This document shows, one piece after another, positions 25,917 through 33,960 of a DNA stretch of 64,000 nt. The notes beneath the pieces are model-generated. The model saw nothing but the letters and a program-made list of their open reading frames with translations, was not told the DNA's origin and did no database searches. Source of the DNA: Bacillus sp. NTK071 (GTDB taxonomy: Bacteria > Bacillota > Bacilli > Bacillales > Guptibacillaceae); the NCBI RefSeq assembly GCF_017303315.1, contig NZ_JAFKOI010000007.1, positions 62,001 to 126,000 on the forward strand, given 5' to 3'. The position numbers and the translations under genes are program-made. Within the stretch, counting starts at the first letter, position 1. Every line of letters begins with the position of its first letter.

Positions 25917-26417
25917 TCATATTCTTCGTATTTTATATAGCAAAGCTTGTATTAGATTAAGTTGCTTAACAGTCATATAGTAGGAACTGTTTGCCTTAAG
26001 CTTATTGCTTTGTCCATCGATTATTATTCGGTGTTCTGTCGTCTTCCCCGTTCGAAAATCAAGACGATTGCCAATCGATCGGTCAATCCCCGTCATGTAC
26101 ACCCAGCCATCTTTAATAAACGTCTCAGTTCCTACATCACTTGGCACACCTGCTCCAAATGTTTTAAATCGAGTCTTTGAAAGTAAAATGTCTCCTTCAT
26201 CAATGACATAGAACTCTTCCCATTCTTCTTTTTCAACAGAATGCTGCCAGCGTATCGAAACATTAGAAACTCCTATGTAGGTGTTTGCCGTTTCCTGTCC
26301 TATGACCGTCAGAACCTGTAACGGATATAAATACACAATGATGCATGGCAGAACAAGTATCATGCATTTTCGAAAAAAGAGAGCACCGATTCGATGCTCC
26401 CGATTTTGACTATTCAA
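25917..26417 (-). CDS. DUF1850 protein associated with TAXI-TRAP transporters
   Basis: About 166 aa. One N-terminal membrane span (MILVLPCIIVYLYPLQVLTV) is followed by an extracytoplasmic domain with SIRWQHSVEKEEWEEFY and IGNRLDFRTG, as in DUF1850. Members are encoded next to TAXI binding protein and fused permease genes; their function is not established. I prefer the TTG at 26417: it overlaps the TAXI stop codon (TTGAATAG) and has GAGGAG ten bases upstream. An intrinsic terminator hairpin lies inside its first codons. Confidence 0.8.
   Translation of the reverse strand: MNSQNREHRIGALFFRKCMILVLPCIIVYLYPLQVLTVIGQETANTYIGVSNVSIRWQHSVEKEEWEEFYVIDEGDILLSKTRFKTFGAGVPSDVGTETFIKDGWVYMTGIDRSIGNRLDFRTGKTTEHRIIIDGQSNKLKANSSYYMTVKQLNLIQALLYKIRRI
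26373..26400 (-). terminator. Intra-operon terminator/attenuator after the TAXI gene
   Basis: On the minus strand GAGCATCG-AAT-CGGTGCTC (one wobble) is followed by TCTTTTTT. It sits inside the start of the DUF1850 gene, just after the TAXI stop, and should lower expression of the membrane genes relative to the binding protein. Confidence 0.7.
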
Positions 26418-27402
26418 GTACTCCCTGCTCCTCATAAAATGCCTTGGCTCCTGGATGTATTGGGGCAATTAAACCTTTTGCGATTTCATCACGATCAAGC
26501 TGCTTCAAAACACCGACTGCTACCTCATCTGATCCAAGATAGTCATAATAACGTTTCGTTAGATCTTTAACTAGTGCCTCATCTAAATCTGGAGAAACAA
26601 CAATCATGTTTTGAATTCCAACAGTCATAACTTCATTTTCAAGGTTATATTTCGCTTCATCACCTGCTGGAATTTCATAATCTTTATAGAACGGATACTT
26701 TTCTTTGAGTGCTTCAGCAGTATCGCCTTTAATTTCCACAAAAGTAATCTCATTCTGCTGCATTAAGTCTGTAATGTTGCTGTTCGGTACTCCTGATGTA
26801 AAGAAAGCTGCATCCAGGTTACCGTTTTTCATTTCCTGAACACTGTCTGCATAGCCCGTGTGAGTAACTTTAGAAAGATCATCATACGTTAATTCAACTG
26901 CTTCTAGTACTTTCTGTGCACTTTGTTCAACACCTGAACCAACTTTTCCAACGCCAACCTTCTTACCTTTAAGATCTTCTACCGACTCAATTCCACTTTC
27001 CTTCGTTGCTACAATTTGGACGACATTAGGATACATACCAGCTAATGCCTCAACCTCAACTTTCTTACCTTCGAATTGGCCCTTACCTTCAATCGCATCA
27101 TACGCAACATCACTCATCACAACAGCCATTTGATTGAGACCGTCCTGGATATTTTGGATGTTTGCTACAGATGCGCCAGTTGATTCAACAGTAATGTTTC
27201 CTATCGAATCACTTTGTTCAAAAATAGGTTTCAGTGCTCCACCAATCGGATAATATGAACCTGAAGTTCCACCAGTTCCAAATACGAGGGATTGCGATGA
27301 GCCAGATGAATCTTCGCCACCACCAGCTGAGTTACCGCCGCCACATGCCGAAATGATCATAGCTAGCGCAAGTATAAGTAATGCAAGACCTTTTGTTCTC
27401 AA
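26410..27402 (-). CDS. TAXI-family TRAP transporter solute-binding lipoprotein
   Basis: 330 aa. A lipoprotein signal ends with ISAC (lipid-bearing Cys20). The family signature LVFGTGGTSGSYYPIGGAL follows near residue 40, then VESTGASVANIQNIQDG and KKVGVGKVGSGVEQSA. TAXI proteins capture the substrate for TRAP permeases; known ligands include C4 to C5 dicarboxylates and glutamate-like compounds. The TTG start follows GGAGG by eight bases. It heads an operon with DUF1850, permease and SDR genes. Upstream are a cre-like site and a GACCAAAA direct repeat. Confidence 0.92.
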   Translation of the reverse strand: MRTKGLALLILALAMIISACGGGNSAGGGEDSSGSSQSLVFGTGGTSGSYYPIGGALKPIFEQSDSIGNITVESTGASVANIQNIQDGLNQMAVVMSDVAYDAIEGKGQFEGKKVEVEALAGMYPNVVQIVATKESGIESVEDLKGKKVGVGKVGSGVEQSAQKVLEAVELTYDDLSKVTHTGYADSVQEMKNGNLDAAFFTSGVPNSNITDLMQQNEITFVEIKGDTAEALKEKYPFYKDYEIPAGDEAKYNLENEVMTVGIQNMIVVSPDLDEALVKDLTKRYYDYLGSDEVAVGVLKQLDRDEIAKGLIAPIHPGAKAFYEEQGVLE

Positions 27403-27436
27403 TTTCTATTCCTCCGCTTCGTTGTTTGCTACCTTC

Positions 27437-27451
27437 ATGGTAACGCTTACA
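27437..27451 (-). promoter_or_regulatory. cre-like CcpA site before the TAXI gene
   Basis: ATGGTAACGCTTACA matches WTGNAANCGNWWNCA with one mismatch. It lies ~35 bases before the TAXI start, downstream of where a promoter would sit, a position expected for carbon catabolite repression. Confidence 0.55.
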
Positions 27452-27485
27452 CATTTATTTTAGAATATTTAGAACATATTGGACG

Positions 27486-27502
27486 TTTTGGTCTTTTTGG
27501 TC
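27486..27502 (-). promoter_or_regulatory. GACCAAAA direct repeat, possible response-regulator site
   Basis: GACCAAAA occurs twice nine bases apart on the minus strand (27486-27493 and 27495-27502), upstream of the cre-like site. CitB-family regulators bind A/T-rich direct repeats upstream of transporter genes, so the neighbouring DctR-like protein is a candidate. Confidence 0.35.
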
Positions 27503-27523
27503 ATAATAAAAAGCTATTTACGT

Positions 27524-27647
27524 GAATTGTTGCTTTTGAAAGGAACGTTGTATAAAGAACCACACTTAGCTGATTGGAGCGGAAAGCGAGCATACTGGAG
27601 CGGAAATCACCTCTACTTTTAGAGCAACAATGTCTACGAAAAGAGCC
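27524..27647 (+). repeat. Dispersed repeat, copy 3
   Basis: GAATTGTTGCTTTTGAAAGG, TATAAAGAACCACACTTAGC, TGATTGGAGCGGAAAGCGAG, TGGAGCGGAAATC and GCAACAATGTCTACGAAAAG then AGCC. It is shorter than copies 1 and 4 because part of the GC-rich centre and the left terminal repeat are missing. It separates the TAXI promoter region from the 3' end of the two-component operon. Confidence 0.8.
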
Positions 27648-27666
27648 TATAGAAATGAACCTAAAT

Positions 27667-27700
27667 AAAAAGAGTTCTTCTACTAGTTAGAAGAACTCTT
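27667..27700 (-). terminator. Terminator overlapping the dctR 3' end
   Basis: AAGAGTTCTTCTA and TAGAAGAACTCTT form a 13-bp stem followed on the minus strand by TTTATTTAG. The stop codon of the response regulator is inside the hairpin. Confidence 0.85.
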
Positions 27701-28381
27701 AACAAGTGAATAGCGATTGAGTGGTCTACCAACGCCTCCGTATTGAATATCAAGTTGGACTTTACCAGATTTCTGGAGATAATCAAGATACCGTCTTGCG
27801 GTCACCCTTGCGATGCCGATTCCATCTGCTGCTTCTTCGGCAGAAAGTGACTGCTGCTGAAGTGCCATATAAGACATAATTTGTTTCATCGTTTGATGAT
27901 TGAGACCCTTTGGCATCACTTCTATGTCGATAGGCTTGTCAATATGAGTTTGCATAGAATTCAATTGATCTAGCTCTTTCTGAGTGAGTTTCCCTTCTCC
28001 ATCTATGCTCGATTTGTATAGTAGAAAATTGTTCAAAGCTTGTTGCAACCTTTCAAATTTAAAAGGTTTAATAATATAATCTCTTGCCCCATGATGAAGC
28101 ATCGTTCTGATCGTCTTGCGATCGTTTGCTGCTGTCACTGCAATCACTTCTACATTTATTCCTTCCTGTCTTAACGCTTTTAACGTTTCCACACCATTCT
28201 TTGCTGGCATGTAAACATCGAGTATAATCAAGTCAGGCTTAACTATTCTTGCTAGTTGAATTCCTTCTTCACCTGTATGTGCCGTTCCAATTACTTGAAA
28301 TCCATCAACTCTTTCGATAAATTGACGATTAACTTCCTGAACCATTGGATCGTCTTCAATTAATAGAACGTCGATCTTCAC
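27683..28381 (-). CDS. dctR: CitB/DctR-type response regulator
   Basis: 232 aa. The receiver domain has LIEDDPMVQEVNRQF, phospho-acceptor Asp55 (LIILDVYMPA) and YIIKPFKFERL. The C-terminal half holds the family HTH (LSAEEAADGIGIARVTARRY, LDYLQKSGKV). The GTG start lies behind GGGAGGAGG and overlaps the kinase gene by 26 bases. The family controls uptake of citrate, fumarate and other dicarboxylates. With kinase and binding protein next door, the layout resembles B. subtilis dctB-dctS-dctR. The likely target is the TAXI-TRAP operon. Confidence 0.88.
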   Translation of the reverse strand: MKIDVLLIEDDPMVQEVNRQFIERVDGFQVIGTAHTGEEGIQLARIVKPDLIILDVYMPAKNGVETLKALRQEGINVEVIAVTAANDRKTIRTMLHHGARDYIIKPFKFERLQQALNNFLLYKSSIDGEGKLTQKELDQLNSMQTHIDKPIDIEVMPKGLNHQTMKQIMSYMALQQQSLSAEEAADGIGIARVTARRYLDYLQKSGKVQLDIQYGGVGRPLNRYSLVKSSSN

Positions 28382-29978
28382 TTCGCTCAGCCTCCTCCCT
28401 CTTCATTGGTAGCTCTAACTCGATACTCGTTCCTTCCCCTTCATGGGAAATCAAATTCATCTTACCTTCGCCTTTATCAATTGTCTGCCTTACAAGGTAT
28501 AACCCAAGCCCACTTCCTTTTTCTCTTTTTGTCGTAAATCCTTTCTTCATTATTTTTTCCTTAATCTTCTCGGGCACCCCACACCCGTTATCCTCGATCG
28601 TTATCATTAATAGAGCGTCCTCCTGAAGTAAACTAACCTCAATCAATTTCTCAGCACGATCAATCGCCTCGAAAGAATGAAACGCATTTTCAATTAAATT
28701 ACCAATGATTAGAATAATATCATGACTATCTAGAAAATAAGGGAGAGTTTCTAATCTACTATTTTGATTAATTGTGAGGTTAATCCCTAACTCTTTCGCT
28801 CTTTTCACTTTGCTAATTAGCAATCCAGAAAGACGATAATCCTTAATGTGCTTACTTAAAAATCCCGATAGCTCTTCATCTCTTTGGGAAAGATCGAAAA
28901 CGTAATTCAATGCCTTTTCTTTCTCATCTAACTGAATAAGCCCAGCTATTGTATGCAATCGATTCATGGATTCATGATTTTGAATTCTGAGAGCATCAAC
29001 GAAATTTTTAACACCCGTTAATTCTTCTGCCATACGTGCGACCTCTGTTCGATCTTGAAAAACAGCGACAGCTCCTACAGTCTCATTTTCTACACATATA
29101 GGCACTTTACTAATGACTAGAACTTTCTTTCCAGATGTCACTTCTTCTCGATCATAAGCACCCTTGGAAGTTAGTATCGCAAGTAACTTTGAACTTATTA
29201 ACACATCACCTATAGCCCTGCCGACCGCATCATCTTCAACACCGAGAATTGTTTTCGCTTTATCATTAAAAATCATAATTTCATCTTTAAGATTAATCGC
29301 GATTACCCCTTCATTCATCGCCTGGAAAGTGGCGGTTCTCTCAACCAACATCCTTGAGATTTCGTAAGGCTCAAGTTGAAATGTTTCTTTTTTGATTTGC
29401 TTAGCAAGTAACCAGGAACCTATCATTCCAAATCCAAGCGAAAGGAGTGTAATCAGAATCAATTGAGATTTAATGCTTAAAAGGACGCTCTTCAAACTTG
29501 GAAGCATATGACCAACAAGGACAACGCCGATTTGTTCGTGTTGATCGTTCATAATTGGGACGAAAGATCTGATAGCAATACCCATATCTCCTTTTGCCTT
29601 TGAAACATAGCTATGCTCTGCAAATGCCGCTCCTTCATCTTTACCTGATGATACAGTACCCAGTTTCTCTTTCACCGGATGAGAGTAGCGAATCCTGTTC
29701 AAATCAAGAACAACAATATAGTCCGCTCCGTTGATTGTTCTAATTCGGTTCACAATCGGGTTAATTCGATCCCATCCTTCACTTTCCATTAAATACTGTT
29801 GTACTTCAGGTAAGTTAGCAACGATACGCCCAGTTATTAAGCCCCTCTCTCCCAGATCGTTCTCTTTTTCTTCAAATATCTTACCAGAAGCAATGATCCC
29901 AGCAATGATGATTGAGAAGAATACCACACCAAATGATAGGATCATAATCTTAGTTTTAATTGGTATTCTCCTTGCCAT
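28356..29978 (-). CDS. dctS: CitA/DcuS/DctS-type sensor histidine kinase
   Basis: 540 aa. Two membrane spans (~10-31 and ~172-192) flank an extracytoplasmic PAS-like sensor with GADYIVVLDLNRIRYSHP and IRSFVPIMNDQHEQIGVVLV. A cytoplasmic PAS follows (~215-315), then the SpoOB-type His-box LRIQNHESMNRLHTIAGLI with His335, and HATPase motifs IEDNGCGVPEKI and KGSGLGLYLVRQ. This is the carboxylate-sensing kinase architecture. It is divergent from a DctP-type binding protein gene that may be its co-sensor, as in B. subtilis DctB/DctS. Confidence 0.9.
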   Translation of the reverse strand: MARRIPIKTKIMILSFGVVFFSIIIAGIIASGKIFEEKENDLGERGLITGRIVANLPEVQQYLMESEGWDRINPIVNRIRTINGADYIVVLDLNRIRYSHPVKEKLGTVSSGKDEGAAFAEHSYVSKAKGDMGIAIRSFVPIMNDQHEQIGVVLVGHMLPSLKSVLLSIKSQLILITLLSLGFGMIGSWLLAKQIKKETFQLEPYEISRMLVERTATFQAMNEGVIAINLKDEIMIFNDKAKTILGVEDDAVGRAIGDVLISSKLLAILTSKGAYDREEVTSGKKVLVISKVPICVENETVGAVAVFQDRTEVARMAEELTGVKNFVDALRIQNHESMNRLHTIAGLIQLDEKEKALNYVFDLSQRDEELSGFLSKHIKDYRLSGLLISKVKRAKELGINLTINQNSRLETLPYFLDSHDIILIIGNLIENAFHSFEAIDRAEKLIEVSLLQEDALLMITIEDNGCGVPEKIKEKIMKKGFTTKREKGSGLGLYLVRQTIDKGEGKMNLISHEGEGTSIELELPMKREEAERSEDRRSIN

Positions 29979-30061
29979 TGCTTAAACAAACCTCCATATG
30001 TATATTCGCTAATTAATTGTAATTGGATTGCTTTTACACGTTATGATCTATGATAAACTAT

Positions 30062-30075
30062 TGGAAACGCTTTCG
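30062..30075 (+). promoter_or_regulatory. cre-like CcpA site before the DctP-type gene
   Basis: TGGAAACGCTTTCG matches the cre core TGNAANCGNWWNCA at all but the last position and lies just before the ribosome-binding site. Binding of CcpA there would block transcription. Confidence 0.6.
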
Positions 30076-30089
30076 AAATAGGAGAGTCT

Positions 30090-31145
30090 ATGAAAACATT
30101 TGCAACGATTACAACGTTCATTCTGATAGGGGTGCTCACAGCTCTTTTCTCTGGCTTCAATCTTTCAGCTACTACTCTTGATTACGATGACGAGCAGGAA
30201 GGAATTAGTGAGCAGGTCATTATCCGTTTCAGCCACGTAGCTGCCGAAAATACACCCAAAGGCATGGCCGCTCGTTATTTCGCAGAGTCAGTACAAACGA
30301 AAACAAATGATGAAGTCACTGTTGAAATCTATTCGAATGGTGAAATCTATCAGGATCAAAATGAGTGGGAGGCGCTGATCAGCGGCAAGGTCGAAATGAT
30401 TGCGCCAGCGACGGCAAAACTATCACAGCTGTTTCCAGACTGGCAAGTACTTGACCTTCCATATGCTTTTCCGACGGAGCAAGCTGTTCAAGAAGCTTAT
30501 GAAGGAAAGATTGGCGATGAGCTTTTGAACGATCTGAAGCGCTCGAACGCGAAAGGGCTTGGTTTCTGGTATAACGGATTTAAACAGTTTACCAATGATC
30601 AACATCCTATCATTGAACCAAAAGATATGGATCAACTTCATTTTCGTACCATGCCGGGACCTATAGTAGAAGCTCAATTCGAAGCCGTTAATGCAAGTAC
30701 GAGTGAACTTTCGTTTAATAAAACATACCGAAACCTTGAAGTTGATTTCATTGATGGACAGGAAAACACCGTATCAAATATTTACTCTAAGAAGTTCTAC
30801 CAGGAACAATCGTTTCTCACAATCAGCAATCACGCTTATTTAGGCTATGCCGTTCTCATTAATCAATCGTTATGGGGTAACCTCTCTAAATCGCATCAAG
30901 AAGCAATCAGTTCCTCAATGGAAGAAACAACTGATTGGGTTAGACGGCATTCAATTGAAATTAACGATCGTCACATTCGCGATTTGAAGCGCACGTCAGA
31001 TATACAGATTGATGTCCTTACAAATGCCCAAAGAAAGGAATGGAAAGAAGCATTTCTACCAGTCTACATACAAGCTGAAAAATCCATTTCACCTTCACTC
31101 TTACGTGAGATGGAGCGGATTCAATATCATTATACACACCAATAA
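30090..31145 (+). CDS. dctB: DctP-family dicarboxylate-binding protein, probable sensory partner of DctS
   Basis: 351 aa. An N-terminal hydrophobic segment (residues ~6-25) has no lipobox cysteine. DctP-family motifs follow: IRFSHVAAENTPKGMAARYF, VEIYSNGEIYQDQNEWEALI, GFWYNGFKQFTND and LHFRTMPGPIVEAQFEA. DctP proteins bind C4 to C6 carboxylates. No DctQ/DctM genes are adjacent; instead the gene is divergent from a DctS-type kinase. In B. subtilis the equivalent DctB serves C4-dicarboxylate sensing. GGAGAG precedes the ATG. Confidence 0.87.
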   Translation: MKTFATITTFILIGVLTALFSGFNLSATTLDYDDEQEGISEQVIIRFSHVAAENTPKGMAARYFAESVQTKTNDEVTVEIYSNGEIYQDQNEWEALISGKVEMIAPATAKLSQLFPDWQVLDLPYAFPTEQAVQEAYEGKIGDELLNDLKRSNAKGLGFWYNGFKQFTNDQHPIIEPKDMDQLHFRTMPGPIVEAQFEAVNASTSELSFNKTYRNLEVDFIDGQENTVSNIYSKKFYQEQSFLTISNHAYLGYAVLINQSLWGNLSKSHQEAISSSMEETTDWVRRHSIEINDRHIRDLKRTSDIQIDVLTNAQRKEWKEAFLPVYIQAEKSISPSLLREMERIQYHYTHQ

Positions 31146-31161
31146 TTAGGAGGTTACCAAT

Positions 31162-31488
31162 ATGAACACCCTATTCGTCGCTGGACACTCAAAGCTACCA
31201 ACAGGAATGGCAGCGAACAATATTTCAGAAACCCTCACACTGACGCTTGAGGTCGATAAAAAATATGGAGTGATCGTTGATGCTTCTTGCACGCTTGCAA
31301 CGGAGCATAGTAAACAATTCGTCCGACAGTTGCTGAAAGGCTTTAGTCTAAAAGATGGATTCGATGAACCACTTCAACGTTTAAAAGAAGGCTACCTTGG
31401 CAAAGCAGGAAATGCTCTTGCTGCTGCACTGAAGGATGCTCATAAACAATATGAGATGCATCCAGAACCAAGTGAAATGCAGAAATAA
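31162..31488 (+). CDS. DUF3870-family protein
   Basis: 108 aa. Signatures are LFVAGHSKLPTGMAA, KYGVIVDASCTLATEHSKQF and GYLGKAGNALAAALKDA. I recognise this as the DUF3870 family, whose function is unknown and which often lies beside carboxylate uptake or catabolic genes. A perfect TTAGGAGG precedes the ATG, 16 bases after the binding protein stop, so the two are co-transcribed. The conserved cysteine in DASCT could be functional. Confidence 0.8.
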   Translation: MNTLFVAGHSKLPTGMAANNISETLTLTLEVDKKYGVIVDASCTLATEHSKQFVRQLLKGFSLKDGFDEPLQRLKEGYLGKAGNALAAALKDAHKQYEMHPEPSEMQK

Positions 31489-31493
31489 AAAAC

Positions 31494-31517
31494 AAAACCG
31501 CCTTTCTCGGCGGTTTT
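31494..31517. terminator. Bidirectional terminator between DUF3870 and lhgO
   Basis: AAAACCGCC and GGCGGTTTT flank a six-base loop (TTTCTC). T-runs follow on both strands, so it can serve both converging transcripts. Confidence 0.85.
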
Positions 31518-31522
31518 CCAAT

Positions 31523-32728
31523 TCATACAATAATCTTACTCATAAGATCAGGTACTTTTCCTGCAATAACATTCCCAATTTCTAACGAAGCTGTCGCAGC
31601 AGGTGACGGTGCATTACATACATGGATCGAGCGTTTACCTGGAATGACGAAAAAGTCATCCACTAACTGTCCATTTTTTAATAGCGCCTGAGCTCTTACA
31701 CCAGAATGAGTAGGAACAACGTCTTTTTCTTGAATCTCAGGAACAAGCCGTTGAAGACTTTTGACAAAAGACTTTCGGTGAAAGGAACGAACCATTTCCA
31801 TTAACCCTTCCTTCATGTTACTACCTGCCATTTTCCAGAATCCATCAAACGTTAACACATCAAAGGCATCTTTCATATTAAATGAAAGCTTGTTGTAGCC
31901 TTCACGCTTCAAACTCAGAACGGCATTTGGCCCCGCATGAATCGTTCCATCCATCATTCGCGTCAGATGAACACCAAGGAAAGGAAACTCCGGATTCGGG
32001 ACTGGATAGATTAAGTTCCGGACAAGATAGTTTTTCTCATCCTTTAACTTAAAGTACTCTCCTCTGAATGGTACTATTTTAAGATCCGTATATATGTCAG
32101 CTAACCTTGCAATTCGGTCACTATGGAGACCGGCACAGTTCACTAGAAATCGTGTTTTAAGGGTGCCATGTGAGGTATCCACAACGGCTTCGTCTGAATA
32201 CTCTTCAACATTTATAACTTTTGTTCCTGTTAGAAGATCAACACCTCTTATTGAAAGAAGCTCTGCTAACTTCTCTGTCACCTGTTTATAATCAACGATT
32301 CCTGTTGAAGGAACTCTGATCCCCTCTACTCCGTTCACATGAGGTTCAATTTCAAGCAACTCTTCTCTTGAGAGTTTCTGAACTCCTAATCCATTTTGAA
32401 TACCTCGATCATACAACTGATTAAGATTATTCTTCTCACGATCATCTACAGCAACGATTACTTTTCCACAAACGTCGTGGGCAATGTTGTTCTCCACACA
32501 AAAACCTACCATCGATTCACGGCCCTTTTTGGCAAGAGTGGCCTTCATACTGCCGGGCTTATAATAAATACCCGAATGAATGACACCACTATTTCGACCT
32601 GTTTGATGACTCGCCCAGCTTTGTTCTTTCTCCACAACGGCGATCTTTGCATAAGGATATTTCTTGTGAATGGAAAAAGCCGTTGATAACCCAACAATGC
32701 CCCCTCCTATAACCAGATAATCATACAT
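31523..32728 (-). CDS. lhgO: L-2-hydroxyglutarate dehydrogenase/oxidase
   Basis: 401 aa. An FAD-dependent enzyme of the DAO fold with the dinucleotide motif YLVIGGGIVGLSTAF at the N-terminus, HQTGRNSGVIHSGIYYKPGS (typical for LhgO), GVEGIRVPSTGIVDYKQVTE and NCAGLHSDRIARL. It oxidises L-2-hydroxyglutarate to 2-oxoglutarate, feeding electrons to the quinone pool or O2. It lies 17 bases after csiD, the enzyme that makes L-2-hydroxyglutarate from glutarate, so the pair forms the glutarate-to-2-oxoglutarate route. Confidence 0.93.
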   Translation of the reverse strand: MYDYLVIGGGIVGLSTAFSIHKKYPYAKIAVVEKEQSWASHQTGRNSGVIHSGIYYKPGSMKATLAKKGRESMVGFCVENNIAHDVCGKVIVAVDDREKNNLNQLYDRGIQNGLGVQKLSREELLEIEPHVNGVEGIRVPSTGIVDYKQVTEKLAELLSIRGVDLLTGTKVINVEEYSDEAVVDTSHGTLKTRFLVNCAGLHSDRIARLADIYTDLKIVPFRGEYFKLKDEKNYLVRNLIYPVPNPEFPFLGVHLTRMMDGTIHAGPNAVLSLKREGYNKLSFNMKDAFDVLTFDGFWKMAGSNMKEGLMEMVRSFHRKSFVKSLQRLVPEIQEKDVVPTHSGVRAQALLKNGQLVDDFFVIPGKRSIHVCNAPSPAATASLEIGNVIAGKVPDLMSKIIV

Positions 32729-32745
32729 TTCTTTACTCCCCTTAA

Positions 32746-33678
32746 TTAGGCAAACCTGCCACGCTGACGTAAAAGCTCACGATGGAGTCCTGTATTCTCC
32801 TCAAATGCCTCTCTACCATGTAACCAGAAATGATTGTTTAACATAATTAGTTCTCCTGCAGGAAGCTCTAGTCCTGTAGTTGCCGAAGCATTTTCCATGG
32901 AGCTAGATAAGTCCTTCAAGTAATTAGCCTGTTCAATGTTTTCTGGATGAACAAATTGATCAATAAAACATATACACGGTTCATTATTTTGTTCATAGAA
33001 CGTTGTGCGAAATACCTCTTTTACTACATTTTTGCTAGGAGGGGCTTTATAGACAAGGCGCTGAGAAGCCATTGGATGTTGATAAAATCGATTCAACTCA
33101 TCCCAATCATCCAGGTGAAGAAGTCTAGACCGTCCACCAACCGCATTCTGTTCATCAAATTTCATCATCAGTAACCAATCCGTCGCTTCATCCACATATG
33201 TTCCATCTGTATGGAGCGTAAAGAGACGATAAGCCTGACGCAAATAAGAGTCGCTATTGTCCGTGTGCTTTACAGAAAAACGAGCATAATAGTTTCCTGA
33301 CATAGCATCGAAATTTGGAATTCCTACGAGGTGTGAGAATGCAGTAGAGAATTTGACGTAGTCTTCAGGATTTGTCGTTTGCTCATTCACGCCAACTGTA
33401 AAACCACCAGTGTTACGATCGTGTAGTATTGCTCTAACAGACTTCTGAAAACCATCGTCTAGAAGACTTACAAGCTTATCAGTCACAACAAATCTCATGT
33501 ACGGAATGTACTCCAACTGTTGACTACTAATATCACGAACTTCCTCGAAAAAACGTTCAACCACTTGTTTCTCAAGCTCAATGACATATAGCCGTTCATG
33601 GTGTGGACTAGGTTTGATTTGATAACCTTTCCCTGACGCAACTCTGTTAGTTAGTTCTGTACTAGACATGGCACACAT
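32746..33678 (-). CDS. csiD: Glutarate 2-hydroxylase (CsiD/GlaH)
   Basis: 310 aa. An Fe(II)/2-oxoglutarate-dependent dioxygenase converting glutarate to L-2-hydroxyglutarate with 2-oxoglutarate and O2. The iron ligands His156 and Asp158 are in FTLHTDGTY, and His287 in NNHFWLHGREAF; positions match E. coli CsiD (160, 162, 292). The C-terminal RELLRQRGRFA provides the conserved arginines. GGGAG lies eight bases before the ATG. It is first in an operon with lhgO. A ~215-base leader with a terminator hairpin precedes it. Confidence 0.93.
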   Translation of the reverse strand: MCAMSSTELTNRVASGKGYQIKPSPHHERLYVIELEKQVVERFFEEVRDISSQQLEYIPYMRFVVTDKLVSLLDDGFQKSVRAILHDRNTGGFTVGVNEQTTNPEDYVKFSTAFSHLVGIPNFDAMSGNYYARFSVKHTDNSDSYLRQAYRLFTLHTDGTYVDEATDWLLMMKFDEQNAVGGRSRLLHLDDWDELNRFYQHPMASQRLVYKAPPSKNVVKEVFRTTFYEQNNEPCICFIDQFVHPENIEQANYLKDLSSSMENASATTGLELPAGELIMLNNHFWLHGREAFEENTGLHRELLRQRGRFA

Positions 33679-33714
33679 ACATTTCTCTCCCTTTTCGTAT
33701 TAAAATCCAAATAA

Positions 33715-33761
33715 AAAGCCAGCACACTCCTCCCACATTCCCGGAAAAGCATACTGGCTTT
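33715..33761 (-). terminator. Terminator hairpin in the csiD leader (attenuator)
   Basis: AAAGCCAG-TATGC and GTG-CTGGCTTT pair around a ~25-base loop containing TTTTCCGGGAATGTGGGAGG; the minus strand continues TTTATTT. It lies only ~37 bases before csiD and ~130 bases after the predicted transcription start, so it must be read through or disrupted for csiD-lhgO expression. Confidence 0.65.
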
Positions 33762-33842
33762 AAACTGCGTGATTACTCATGTAAGAGTTTCAACAGCTTT
33801 AACAGTTAGTTTATATTATGGTGTTCCTTTATTCGGCTCTTT

Positions 33843-33881
33843 CGTCCTGATTTTGAAAGAAGGGATCTTTCTAAAGGGACG
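33843..33881 (-). promoter_or_regulatory. Nested stem-loop in the csiD leader
   Basis: On the minus strand an outer CGTCC (33877-33881) pairs with GGACG (33843-33847), enclosing GAAAG paired with CTTTC. The nested stems near the 5' end of the leader suggest a structured RNA domain upstream of the terminator. I could not match it to a known riboswitch class. Confidence 0.45.
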
Positions 33882-33899
33882 CTTAAGCTGATACTTTTA

Positions 33900-33928
33900 A
33901 GATTACAATGAATACAATTTTCTGTCAA
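33900..33928 (-). promoter_or_regulatory. csiD promoter
   Basis: TTGACA (33923-33928) and TAATCT (33900-33905) with a 17-base spacer on the minus strand: a strong sigma-A promoter with start near 33893, giving a leader of about 215 bases. Confidence 0.8.
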
Positions 33929-33960
33929 TAATAAATGTGATTAAAAGAATAACTGAATCC

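Noticed and set aside
33679-33893. Lysine riboswitch in the csiD leader
   Set aside because: The expected conserved L-box segments (such as AGAGGTGC and GGGGAG-type loops) are not present, so the leader is reported as unclassified.
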